The translations under genes and the position numbers were made by a program. From an uncultured Bacteroides sp. (GTDB lineage: Bacteria; Bacteroidota; Bacteroidia; Bacteroidales; Bacteroidaceae): 64,000 nt of DNA. Under the pieces are notes generated by a model. It worked only from the letters and a program-made list of their open reading frames with translations, ran no database searches and had not been told where the DNA came from. The DNA lies in assembly GCF_963677685.1 (NCBI RefSeq), contig NZ_OY782186.1, forward strand, positions 1,674,001 to 1,738,000. Direction: 5' to 3'. This document shows positions 47,304 through 55,760 of the stretch, piece by piece. The first letter of the stretch is position 1, and every line of letters begins with the position of its first letter.

Positions 47304-47311
47304 TACTTTTG
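47304..47311 (+). promoter_or_regulatory. Probable -7 element for the second SusCD unit
   Basis: TACTTTTG matches TAnnTTTG exactly. The -33 position (about 47281-47284, TTCC) is poor, as may be expected for a promoter that needs an activator. The distance to the ATG at 47333 or 47363 is 21 or 51 bp, favouring the latter start. Confidence 0.45.
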
Positions 47312-47362
47312 TGCGCTATTATTTAGCATTTTATGAATTCAATTAATTTAATTTATTTAACT

Positions 47363-50300
47363 ATGTTGAAGAAGTTTTTTTGGGGTATTAGTCTCTTTCT
47401 GGCTTTTGCCATTATACCATCAAATGTTTGGTCTCAAAATGTCAATATTTCGGGAACCGTATCTGCTGATGGTTCGCCGTTAGTTGGGGTAACAGTTAAG
47501 GTAAAAGGAGTAACTCTTGGGACAATTACTGATGTGGATGGAAAATATACTTTGGCCGTTCCTAACTCTCAATCAATTATAACATATTCATTTATCGGAT
47601 ATAAGACAGAAGAGCGTGTAGCTAGTGCAAAAACAATCAATGTTAATCTTGTTGAAGATACAAAAGTGCTTAATGAAGTTGTAGTGTTGGGTTATGGAGC
47701 CAATACTCGCAAACAGGATTTGTCTGCTTCGGTGGGGGTTATTAACAATACGGATAATTTAGTCACAAGGCCGGTAACTTCTACTGAAAGTATGCTTCAA
47801 GGACAATTGGCTGGTGTAACTGTTAGTGCCAATGGGGGAGATCCTACTTCTACTCCTTCTATCGTGATTCGCGGACAAGGTTCGCAAAATGGTGATAATG
47901 TACTTTGGGTTGTTGATGGGGTGCCAGGTGCTCCCATTGCATCGATGAGTGATATTGAATCTATTGTGGTCTTGAAAGATGCTGCTTCTGCAGCTATTTA
48001 TGGTGCGCAATCAGGTGCTGGAGGTGTTATTCTAGTAACAACTAAGAAAGCGAAAAAAGGAGAACCTTCTCTTAGTTATGATGCTATATTGGGTATAAGG
48101 CAGGCTACCAATCTACCACAATCGCTTACTGCTGAGCAGGAAATAGAGATGCGTAAAACATCGTATGCTAATGCTGGTAATACACTGCCTCCAGGTTGGG
48201 ACACTAGCCTCAATCCTTGGATTGCAACGACCCGTACCGATTGGATGGATGCTATTTTTCGTACGGCGCTTTATCAACGTCACAATGTGGCTTTAAATGT
48301 AGGTACTGACAGTTTCAAACATCGTATTTCATTTTCTTATGATGATGATCAGGGAACATTGATCAATACTTATAATAAAGCACTCGCAATGCGTTATAAT
48401 AGTAGTTTTAAACTGAATAAATGGGTAACAATCGGTGAGGACTTCATTTGGAAAAATACCACAAGCCAAGGTACAAATACTTCAAGTGCCTATTCCGGGG
48501 TTATTCTTTCAGCACTTTATATGCCACGTAGTGCAACGGTGTATAATCCATTGGATGGTTCTTATGGTGGAACAACAACCGAAGACCCTGCCTATATTGC
48601 AAAATATGGTCAGAACTACTCGAGTATCCACGGTGATGTGATTAATCCTGTACGCACGCTTGAAGCGGACACGAATTATAACAAGACAAGCGATACGTGG
48701 TCAACGACTACTCTTCAAATTGCTGATTTTATTAAAGGGTTGAAATTTACTAGTCGATTTACTTATAATCTAACAAGTAATCATTATAAGAATTTCACTC
48801 CGATACGTGATGAAGTGGGTAAACCTGATAATTCGAATAGTTTGAATGAATCAACTTATCGTACGGACTCATGGAAAACGGAAAACACACTTACGTATGA
48901 CCGTATATTTGGTGAACATACGTTGAGTGCCTTGCTTTCTACTACTGCCGATCATTATGAAAACCGTGGTTTACAGGTTTCCGGATCTAACTTTGCTGAT
49001 GAAACAAAAACATTGCAATATTTGGCCTATGCTGCTTCTACTGCGGCAAAAGATTACCTAAATGGACCGGATGCAAACCTATCGTTGATCTCTCGCTTGG
49101 CTTATTCGTTCAACGATAGATATTTTGTTACGGCATCATGGCGCCGTGACTATGCTGGGCGTTTGCCTAAGGAAAATAATTATGGAGACTTTCCTGCTGC
49201 AACAGTGGCATGGAAAATATCGAATGAAAAATTCTTTAAAAAGAGTGATCTTATCTCGCTTCTAAAGTTTCGTGCATCTTGGGGGCGTGTAGGTAATTTG
49301 GGTTCAATAAACCGGAACTATAAATCACCTTCTTTGAAGATCAATGAGAATACCGGAAATGAATCTGGTCAGTACGGTGTTACTGGTGGAAAGAAATGGG
49401 GAACCGCTGTTTATAATGCTATTGCACTTAATTCGGACTTAACATGGGAGACTTCAGAACAGACGGATCTAGGTTTGGATGCTAGTATGTTCAAAAATCG
49501 TTTGTCTTTGTCGTTTGATTATTTCGAGAAACGTACGTTTAATCTGATACAATCAGAGCCAATGTGGCCTACCACAATGGGGCTAAACCCTATGCTTGTA
49601 AACCGAGGTGAAGTACGTAACCGTGGTTTTGAAATGCAAGCTAATTGGTCTGATGCTATCAATAAAGACTTTTCTTATTTCGTCTCAGGTAACTTTTCTG
49701 TTCTTAAAAACTGGGTATCAGATACAGGAGTGAAAAATGATGATGGCACTCCTGGCGTTTGGACCGGTGGTGGTGCATTCCGTAATTTGCCTTATATGTA
49801 TCAAACTGCAGAAGGGCAACCACTTAACTCTTATTATTTGGTTAAGACAGACGGTATTTTTCAAACGGATGCTGAAGCAGCTGCTTATGTCAATAAAGAG
49901 GGGAAACGCATTCAGCCTAAGGCTGTAGCGGGCGATTTGAAGTTTATAGATTATGACGGTGATGGTACCATCAATAACTCTAAAGACCGACAATATTGTG
50001 GTAATGCTACTCCTAAAACTTCTTTTGCTTTTTCTTTTGGTGCAACTTACAAAAAAATATCACTAAGTGCTATGCTTCAAGGCGTAGGAGGTGCACAAGC
50101 ATTGAATGTGGCTAAGTATATGACTTTAAGTGATGTTGAAGGAGGATTCAATCGTTCCAATGAAATACTTAATGCATGGAGTCCTACAAATACTTCATCA
50201 AATATTCCTCGTCTTTCAAAGTCTGATCCGAATGCAAATTTTTCTACTCCATCAAATTGGTATTTAGAAGATGCCTCATATCTCCGCATTAAAAATGTAA

Positions 50301-50503
50301 CACTTTCTTATGATATGACCGATTTGCTTCATAAATGTGATAATCTAAGTAAACGTAATAGTAATATGTCGATTTATTTTAGTGGAGAAAACTTGTACAC
50401 CTTCACTAACTACTCAGGTATAGATCCTGAAAATGGAGGATATGATGGAATGAAATATCCGGTGTCACGTGTATTCTCTTTTGGAGTAAAATTGACCTAT
50501 TAA
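47363..50503 (+). CDS. SusC-like TonB-dependent transporter, second pair
   Basis: The protein has 1046 residues from the ATG at 47363 (M-L-K-K-F-F-W-G, a standard signal peptide ending N-V-W-S-Q). The frame also opens at 47333 with ten extra residues. It contains the carboxypeptidase-regulatory-like domain (I-S-G-T-V-S-A-D-G-S-P-L-V-G), N-E-V-V-V-L-G-Y-G, the plug (I-R-G-Q-G-S-Q-N-G, V-V-D-G-V-P-G-A-P, V-L-K-D-A-A-S-A-A-I-Y-G-A) and a barrel ending F-S-F-G-V-K-L-T-Y. It is a close paralogue of the SusC at 32307, as shown by many shared blocks through plug and barrel. The SusD partner follows immediately. Confidence 0.95.
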   Translation: MLKKFFWGISLFLAFAIIPSNVWSQNVNISGTVSADGSPLVGVTVKVKGVTLGTITDVDGKYTLAVPNSQSIITYSFIGYKTEERVASAKTINVNLVEDTKVLNEVVVLGYGANTRKQDLSASVGVINNTDNLVTRPVTSTESMLQGQLAGVTVSANGGDPTSTPSIVIRGQGSQNGDNVLWVVDGVPGAPIASMSDIESIVVLKDAASAAIYGAQSGAGGVILVTTKKAKKGEPSLSYDAILGIRQATNLPQSLTAEQEIEMRKTSYANAGNTLPPGWDTSLNPWIATTRTDWMDAIFRTALYQRHNVALNVGTDSFKHRISFSYDDDQGTLINTYNKALAMRYNSSFKLNKWVTIGEDFIWKNTTSQGTNTSSAYSGVILSALYMPRSATVYNPLDGSYGGTTTEDPAYIAKYGQNYSSIHGDVINPVRTLEADTNYNKTSDTWSTTTLQIADFIKGLKFTSRFTYNLTSNHYKNFTPIRDEVGKPDNSNSLNESTYRTDSWKTENTLTYDRIFGEHTLSALLSTTADHYENRGLQVSGSNFADETKTLQYLAYAASTAAKDYLNGPDANLSLISRLAYSFNDRYFVTASWRRDYAGRLPKENNYGDFPAATVAWKISNEKFFKKSDLISLLKFRASWGRVGNLGSINRNYKSPSLKINENTGNESGQYGVTGGKKWGTAVYNAIALNSDLTWETSEQTDLGLDASMFKNRLSLSFDYFEKRTFNLIQSEPMWPTTMGLNPMLVNRGEVRNRGFEMQANWSDAINKDFSYFVSGNFSVLKNWVSDTGVKNDDGTPGVWTGGGAFRNLPYMYQTAEGQPLNSYYLVKTDGIFQTDAEAAAYVNKEGKRIQPKAVAGDLKFIDYDGDGTINNSKDRQYCGNATPKTSFAFSFGATYKKISLSAMLQGVGGAQALNVAKYMTLSDVEGGFNRSNEILNAWSPTNTSSNIPRLSKSDPNANFSTPSNWYLEDASYLRIKNVTLSYDMTDLLHKCDNLSKRNSNMSIYFSGENLYTFTNYSGIDPENGGYDGMKYPVSRVFSFGVKLTY

Positions 50504-50530
50504 GAAGTGATAGTAATTAATATTAGTATA

Positions 50531-52186
50531 ATGAGAAAGATTATGAAGATTAAAAGATATATATATGCCTTAGTCGTGCTGACAGTAATGTTTAGCTCTT
50601 GCAGTGATTTTTTGGATGTTCAGTCCGAGGGTACTCCTACAACGACATCTTATTTTAAGAATGATCAACAGGCTATTGATGCTGTCACAGCTTTATATAA
50701 ACCGCTCCATGCAGAAACGTCCTTTGGGCGTAATTTGTTTTGGGAACAAGGTGCGGCGTGTGATGTGGTTTGGGGACGTAGCCGTAATTTTAACTCACTT
50801 GCTACGTTTGCCTATACTGGTGATGAGAGCCCGCTAAGTGGTAATTTCAAATTGTTCTATGAAATAATGGCACGTTCTAACTGGGTAATTCAGGAACTTT
50901 TGCAAAAGCAAAACTCCACAACTCTGACTGCTATAGAGAATCGTAGCTTAGGTGAGGCTTACTTCATGCGAGGTATGTCACATTTCATGATTGCTTATCG
51001 CTATGGTACTGATAAGCAAGGTGTTCCTTTTGCACCTTATGAAGAATACGCTAATGGATATGATAACTCTATCTTGCCGCAACAAAAGTCTGTTGTGGAT
51101 AATTATAAGTATATCATTAAGGACATGGATAGCGCAATTAAATATCTTCCGAAGTTTGAGGACTATACTGATGCTGATAAAGGACGTGCGCATCAAGCTG
51201 CTGCTGTAGCCTATAAAGCTAAGGTTTATGCTTATTGGGCAACTTGGGATGCTACGCAATGGACAAATGTGATATCGATGGTGGATTCTCTTGAAAGCGA
51301 TTATGGACGCGGCCTTGCTTCTTCACTTTCTGATTTCTTCTCTTCGGATTACAGTAACTTCTGGAATAAGGAATATATTTGGTCGATCCCTTCTGATGGT
51401 GGCTCCAATGGTGGTGGTAGCGAATTTCCGGGTGTTATTCTTGAAAATAAAGGTTGGGGAAAATTCAATGGCTGGGGACAATTCAAACCCAGTTATGACA
51501 TTTATGCTGAAATGGCAAAAGATGGTGCAGGAAACGATCGCTTGAGACGTTCTATTCTTGAGTATAATCAAGAGTTTCAATTTTGGGGAGAAACGCGTAA
51601 ATTTTATTCTGTCTCAGATACCGAAGCTGGTTTTATGATAAACAAATATTTGGATCCGTTCAAATACGCCGATGCTGATAAGGAAGGCTATGTCAATACT
51701 AGTGGCAACTGGCCAACGGCTCGTTTAAATTTTCCAATTATCCGCTTTGGAGAGATGTTACTGTTTCGTGCCGAGGCTTATTTGATGACTAATCAGGCAG
51801 ATAAGGCTAGGGCTGATATTAACAGAATTCGTGTGCGCTCTAAGCTTACTCCTTTAGCTGATACATATATGCCTACTATGGCTGATCTGTATCATGAACG
51901 CCGTTGTGAACTGGCATTTGAGTTTACCGATCACCTATTCGACTTGAAACGTTGGGATCGTTCTTCGAATACGACAATTAAAACTTTGGCTGATAAAGAA
52001 TTGAATGCACATCCGCGTGTGCGTAAATACGATAACCGTTCTAATCCAGAATCAGCATTTCATATTGCCGATTATGAAGATTATATGGGCAAGTCGGCTT
52101 ATCAACCTTATATGATGGTATTTCCTTATCCATCTAATCAGGTCACTAAATCTAATGGAAAGTTGAAACAGAACGATGGATATTAA
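50531..52186 (+). CDS. SusD-like surface lipoprotein, second pair
   Basis: The protein has 551 residues from the ATG at 50531; a GTG at 50507 and an ATG at 50543 are in frame. The signal ends in a lipobox F-S-S-C-S-D-F. SusD signals include G-E-A-Y-F-M-R-G-M-S-H-F, P-I-I-R-F-G-E-M-L-L-F-R-A-E-A and H-E-R-R-C-E-L-A-F-E-F-T-D-H-L-F-D-L-K-R-W. These blocks are nearly the same as in the SusD at 35555, consistent with duplication of a SusCD module. It pairs with the SusC just upstream and is followed by a terminator-like hairpin. Confidence 0.95.
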   Translation: MRKIMKIKRYIYALVVLTVMFSSCSDFLDVQSEGTPTTTSYFKNDQQAIDAVTALYKPLHAETSFGRNLFWEQGAACDVVWGRSRNFNSLATFAYTGDESPLSGNFKLFYEIMARSNWVIQELLQKQNSTTLTAIENRSLGEAYFMRGMSHFMIAYRYGTDKQGVPFAPYEEYANGYDNSILPQQKSVVDNYKYIIKDMDSAIKYLPKFEDYTDADKGRAHQAAAVAYKAKVYAYWATWDATQWTNVISMVDSLESDYGRGLASSLSDFFSSDYSNFWNKEYIWSIPSDGGSNGGGSEFPGVILENKGWGKFNGWGQFKPSYDIYAEMAKDGAGNDRLRRSILEYNQEFQFWGETRKFYSVSDTEAGFMINKYLDPFKYADADKEGYVNTSGNWPTARLNFPIIRFGEMLLFRAEAYLMTNQADKARADINRIRVRSKLTPLADTYMPTMADLYHERRCELAFEFTDHLFDLKRWDRSSNTTIKTLADKELNAHPRVRKYDNRSNPESAFHIADYEDYMGKSAYQPYMMVFPYPSNQVTKSNGKLKQNDGY

Positions 52187-52229
52187 TTGTTAATAGAAAA
52201 TAGAACAAGATAATTCTTTCAAATTAGAG

Positions 52230-52266
52230 AGCTGTGCCAGAAGATTTAAAATCTTTGGGCACAGCT
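52230..52266 (+). terminator. Intrinsic terminator or attenuator after the second susD
   Basis: AGCTGTGCC (52230-52238) pairs with GGCACAGCT (52258-52266). An inner AAGAT/ATCTT stem is separated by one mismatch. TATTTG follows. It lies between susD and the phosphodiesterase-phosphatase gene, which is only 29 bp further on. Confidence 0.8.
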
Positions 52267-52294
52267 TATTTGACTTAAAAAACGAATAAGAATC

Positions 52295-54241
52295 ATGAAA
52301 TTAAAAAGAATCATTTTTCAATGTGTTTTGTGTGTCTTTTTGCTTATGACACAATCAGTTATGGCACAATATCCCGTCAAAATTCATTCTCACAATGACT
52401 ATACTCGTACAATGCCTTTCTATGAAGCCTATTCACAAAAGATATATTCTATAGAGGTAGATATGTTTTATCGTAATGGTCAGTTTTATGTGAGTCATGA
52501 TAAGGTGGATATTAATAAGCAAAAAACGTTTGATGCGTTATATCTCAATCCGTTGCTATTTCTTTTCAATGTGAATAAGGGTAGGGCATGGGCTGATGCT
52601 GATCGCCCTTTGCAATTGGTTATTGATATAAAATCGAGGAATACAGATGCATTTATGAATGCTTTGGTGGATATCTTCAAATTATATCCTGAAGTTTTTA
52701 ACCCAGAAAGGAATCCGAATGCTGTTCGCATTGTCATTACGGGTAATAGACCTTCTGCAGATAAATTTTCTCGTTATCCATCTTACATTAGTTTTGATGG
52801 TAATTTGAATGAAAAATATACAAAGGAAGAATTGAAACATATTGCCATGTTCAGCCTTGATTTTAAAAGTCTTTCGCATTGGAATGGTAAGGGCTCGATG
52901 GTGAAAAAGGATAAAAAGAAAGTTATTTCTGCTATCAATGAAGCTCATGCTCAAGGCAAACCTATCCGTTTTTGGGGAGCTCCAGACGGTATAACAGCAT
53001 GGACCGCTTTTTATTGGATGGGAATAGACTATATCAATACAGATCATGTGGAACAGTGTGCAGAGTTCTTTAGCGATTGGGATAATAAGAATTATGTCAT
53101 TTCTGCAGACAAGAAAACGGCTGAAACGGGAGTGACGAATACTGATCGTTTGGATAAAACAACGCATAATTTCGCGGGATTCAAGAATGATAAGTTGCAA
53201 CTTACTCAAAATGTAGCTACTTATACTCCTTCATATCGGAATGATGGGGCAGACTTACCGGTAAAGAATGTGATTTTACTCATTGGAGATGGCATGGGAC
53301 TGGGACAAATTACGGCTGCTGATCGTGTAAATAAAGGGCTTTCTATGCTTAATATGAGATATATGGGTTTGATTACGACCTCTGCTCTTGATGCTTTTAC
53401 GACTGATTCTGCAGCATCGGGTAGTGCTCTTTCTTGTGGACACTTGGTGTCCAATAGGCATATCTGCATGAGTGATGATGGTAAGGCTTATCCTTTAATT
53501 ACCGATTTCTTTGTTGCTCAGGGAAAAGCCTGTGGTGTTGTAACTTTGGGTAATGTAGCTGATGCTACTCCAGCGGTATTTTATGGGCATAATGTGGAGC
53601 GCGATAATTCGGATGCACTGACTCGTGATTTGTTGGATGGTAAGCTTACTCTATTGGCAGGTAGTGGAATGGATGTTTTTACACACCGCCAAGATGGAGT
53701 GAATCTTATTGATCAATTAAAGAAAAAAGAATATCATTTTGTCACCAGTATTAAAGACATCAATGCAAAAGCTGGAAAGGAGATCTGTGTTGATGAAGAA
53801 ATGGGGAAAGCGGCAGAAGTAGGAAATATTGATTTGTTGGCGCGTGCTACTCACAATTCTATTGAGAAACTTAATCAAAGCAGTTCAAAAGGATTCTTTT
53901 TGATGGTTGAAGGCGCTAAGATTGATTATGCCGGTCATTCTCGTTGCCTGCCAGGATCAATTATGGAGACTTTGAGTTTTGATATGGCAGTGGCTGAGGC
54001 TTTGAAATTTGCCGATAAAAATGGGGAAACACTAGTCATTGTTACTGCAGATCATGAAACGGGAGGTCTAACCCTTATAGATGGAGATAATAAGACTGGA
54101 CGCGTGACTGCCTATTATGTTACTAATGACCATACGCCTATCATGATTCCTGTATTGGCTTATGGGCCTCAAGCTCAAAAATTTATAGGTAAATATTATC
54201 ATTATGAGATGCCTGGTAAAATTAAAGGTTTATTTCATTGA
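52295..54241 (+). CDS. Fusion: glycerophosphodiesterase/PI-PLC-like domain + alkaline phosphatase
   Basis: This is a 648-residue secreted protein with a signal peptide ending V-M-A-Q (about residue 25). Residues about 28-270 resemble a GDPD/PI-PLC TIM barrel: His31 and His33 in I-H-S-H-N-D-Y, Glu54 and Asp56 in I-E-V-D-M-F, His68 in V-S-H-D, and a later L-V-I-D-I-K strand. This is the usual metal and acid-base set of glycerophosphodiester phosphodiesterases. Residues about 320-648 are an alkaline phosphatase with I-G-D-G-M, nucleophile Ser372 in T-D-S-A-A-S-G, I-D-Y-A-G-H-S and V-T-A-D-H-E-T-G-G. The first domain could open a phosphodiester and the second remove the resulting monoester. It closes the PUL. 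Confidence 0.88.
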   Translation: MKLKRIIFQCVLCVFLLMTQSVMAQYPVKIHSHNDYTRTMPFYEAYSQKIYSIEVDMFYRNGQFYVSHDKVDINKQKTFDALYLNPLLFLFNVNKGRAWADADRPLQLVIDIKSRNTDAFMNALVDIFKLYPEVFNPERNPNAVRIVITGNRPSADKFSRYPSYISFDGNLNEKYTKEELKHIAMFSLDFKSLSHWNGKGSMVKKDKKKVISAINEAHAQGKPIRFWGAPDGITAWTAFYWMGIDYINTDHVEQCAEFFSDWDNKNYVISADKKTAETGVTNTDRLDKTTHNFAGFKNDKLQLTQNVATYTPSYRNDGADLPVKNVILLIGDGMGLGQITAADRVNKGLSMLNMRYMGLITTSALDAFTTDSAASGSALSCGHLVSNRHICMSDDGKAYPLITDFFVAQGKACGVVTLGNVADATPAVFYGHNVERDNSDALTRDLLDGKLTLLAGSGMDVFTHRQDGVNLIDQLKKKEYHFVTSIKDINAKAGKEICVDEEMGKAAEVGNIDLLARATHNSIEKLNQSSSKGFFLMVEGAKIDYAGHSRCLPGSIMETLSFDMAVAEALKFADKNGETLVIVTADHETGGLTLIDGDNKTGRVTAYYVTNDHTPIMIPVLAYGPQAQKFIGKYYHYEMPGKIKGLFH

Positions 54242-54393
54242 TGAAAATCATCTCATTGAGAGAATTACCTTAGGGTTGTAAGAGATATAACAACAACAAT
54301 GATGATCATCTATTTAAAGAATTAAGTTTTAAGTAAAGATTTTCTTTCTTAAGCCTTTTCGAAATGATAAATGTATCTGTTGTGTTGATGCAA

Positions 54394-54454
54394 AACATGG
54401 GGATGTTTTATGTCACAACATGGGGATGTTGTGGGTAATAACATCCCCATGTTG
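54394..54454. terminator. Triplicated 14-mer forming a convergent terminator
   Basis: AACATGGGGATGTT occurs at 54394-54407 and 54417-54430, and inverted at 54440-54453. Copies two and three form a perfect 15-bp hairpin with a 9-nt loop (54416-54430 with 54440-54454). Copy one can also pair with copy three. It lies in the 327-bp gap between the convergent fusion phosphatase and menE, so it probably ends both transcripts. Nothing else was recognised in the gap; a 62-codon frame there looks accidental. Confidence 0.7.
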
Positions 54455-54568
54455 TCTATCTTTTCATGTGTTCCTTTTACTTCTTTCTCCCTTTGTTCTT
54501 TTCTCTTTGTTCTGTTTATGCTTTTAGCTCTCTATAATCAGCTAAGATGTTTTTCACTTTTAGATGGT

Positions 54569-55663
54569 TTATATTTTTGTCTTGCTTTTATTTGCTAGGA
54601 GTCGACATGCGGCTCTATCTATCTTTCCACTACCAGTGAAAGGAATCTCCTTTACTATCACGATCTCTTTAGGTTGTTGATATTTAGGTAGGATTTTTTT
54701 GATTTTTTCTTTTATCGTTTCTAAAATAAAAGTCTGTTCTATTAATAGAGTGATGGCTTCTCCCAATCGCTCATCTACTCTGGAAGTGATAGCAAAATTT
54801 ACTGGTATTATAGGTTGAAGTAGCTGTTCTACTTTTTCTATTTGTATTTTTATTCCTCCGCTATTGATGATATTATCTTTTCTGCCTAAGATAATAAAAG
54901 TGCCATCTTCAAAAATTTCTGCCACATCGTTTGTAATAAGCTTTGTGCAGCAGACCAAAGGGGCATTTATGATTAGGGTGTTGTCGGGAGATAAAGAGAG
55001 GTCGACGGAAGAGAATGGATGGTAGTGGGCGGAAGGTTTGGCACCGTTAAGTCTCCGTAAAGCAATATGCGAAAGAGTTTCGGTCATGCCGTAAGTTGAA
55101 TAAATCATATTGGGCAATTGGCTGATTTCTTTCTCTAATGTTGCATCAATAGCTCCGCCACCGATGATAAGGTTCTTTATTTGGCTAAGGCATTCTTTTT
55201 CTTCGGGGATTTGAAGAGAATTATAAACTTGTAGCGGAACCATCGCAGCAAATTTTAATGGAAAGTTTATATTTGCTAGTGGATGACCGGATGGAGTGCG
55301 TAGAATAAGGTTTAAACCTGCTACTAGTGCACGTACTACCACCATTTTACCGGCAATGTATTGCAAAGGCATGCACAGTAGAGCGGTATCTCCGGCTTCT
55401 AATTGTAAGAATTCGCAGGTGAGGCGGGCACTTTGCATCATTTGTTCTTTGAGAACAGTGAGTTGCTTAGGTACTCCTGTAGAACCCGATGTTTGCACAG
55501 TGATATAAGGAGATGGAGCGAACCAATCTTTCAAAAATAGATAAAGCTCTTTTAGAAAAGGAGAAGGAGTGCTATCCTTTAATTCACTTAGTTGGTCAAT
55601 TGTTTCACTGGAGTAAATCTTACCTTCCAGAACTAGTCGTTGTTCTTCTCTTTTTAAGTTCAT
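54569..55663 (-). CDS. menE: o-succinylbenzoate-CoA ligase
   Basis: MenE activates o-succinylbenzoate with ATP and CoA in menaquinone synthesis. At 364 residues it is shorter than the 450-480 of E. coli or Bacillus, mainly at the N-terminus. The AMP-forming signature Q-T-S-G-S-T-G-V-P-K-Q is present, as are Y-S-T-Y-G-M-T-E-T and I-L-G-R-K-D-N-I-I-N-S-G-G. The C-terminal catalytic Lys lies in T-G-S-G-K-I-D-R-A. It is the last gene of the men operon, 97 bp after menC. It converges on the fusion phosphatase gene. Confidence 0.93.
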   Translation of the reverse strand: MNLKREEQRLVLEGKIYSSETIDQLSELKDSTPSPFLKELYLFLKDWFAPSPYITVQTSGSTGVPKQLTVLKEQMMQSARLTCEFLQLEAGDTALLCMPLQYIAGKMVVVRALVAGLNLILRTPSGHPLANINFPLKFAAMVPLQVYNSLQIPEEKECLSQIKNLIIGGGAIDATLEKEISQLPNMIYSTYGMTETLSHIALRRLNGAKPSAHYHPFSSVDLSLSPDNTLIINAPLVCCTKLITNDVAEIFEDGTFIILGRKDNIINSGGIKIQIEKVEQLLQPIIPVNFAITSRVDERLGEAITLLIEQTFILETIKEKIKKILPKYQQPKEIVIVKEIPFTGSGKIDRAACRLLANKSKTKI

Positions 55664-55760
55664 CGTTCTTTTTCAATTTAATCCAATGAAGATAAAGTTA
55701 GTGTGTCCTGAAATAAGAGATTCAAAATGAATAGTCTTTTGGAATTTTGTAAATCACTTA

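Noticed and set aside
54410..54598. A 62-codon plus-strand frame between the fusion phosphatase and menE
   Set aside because: It runs through the terminator repeats and into the end of menE, and is Cys/Phe/Leu-rich without a domain.
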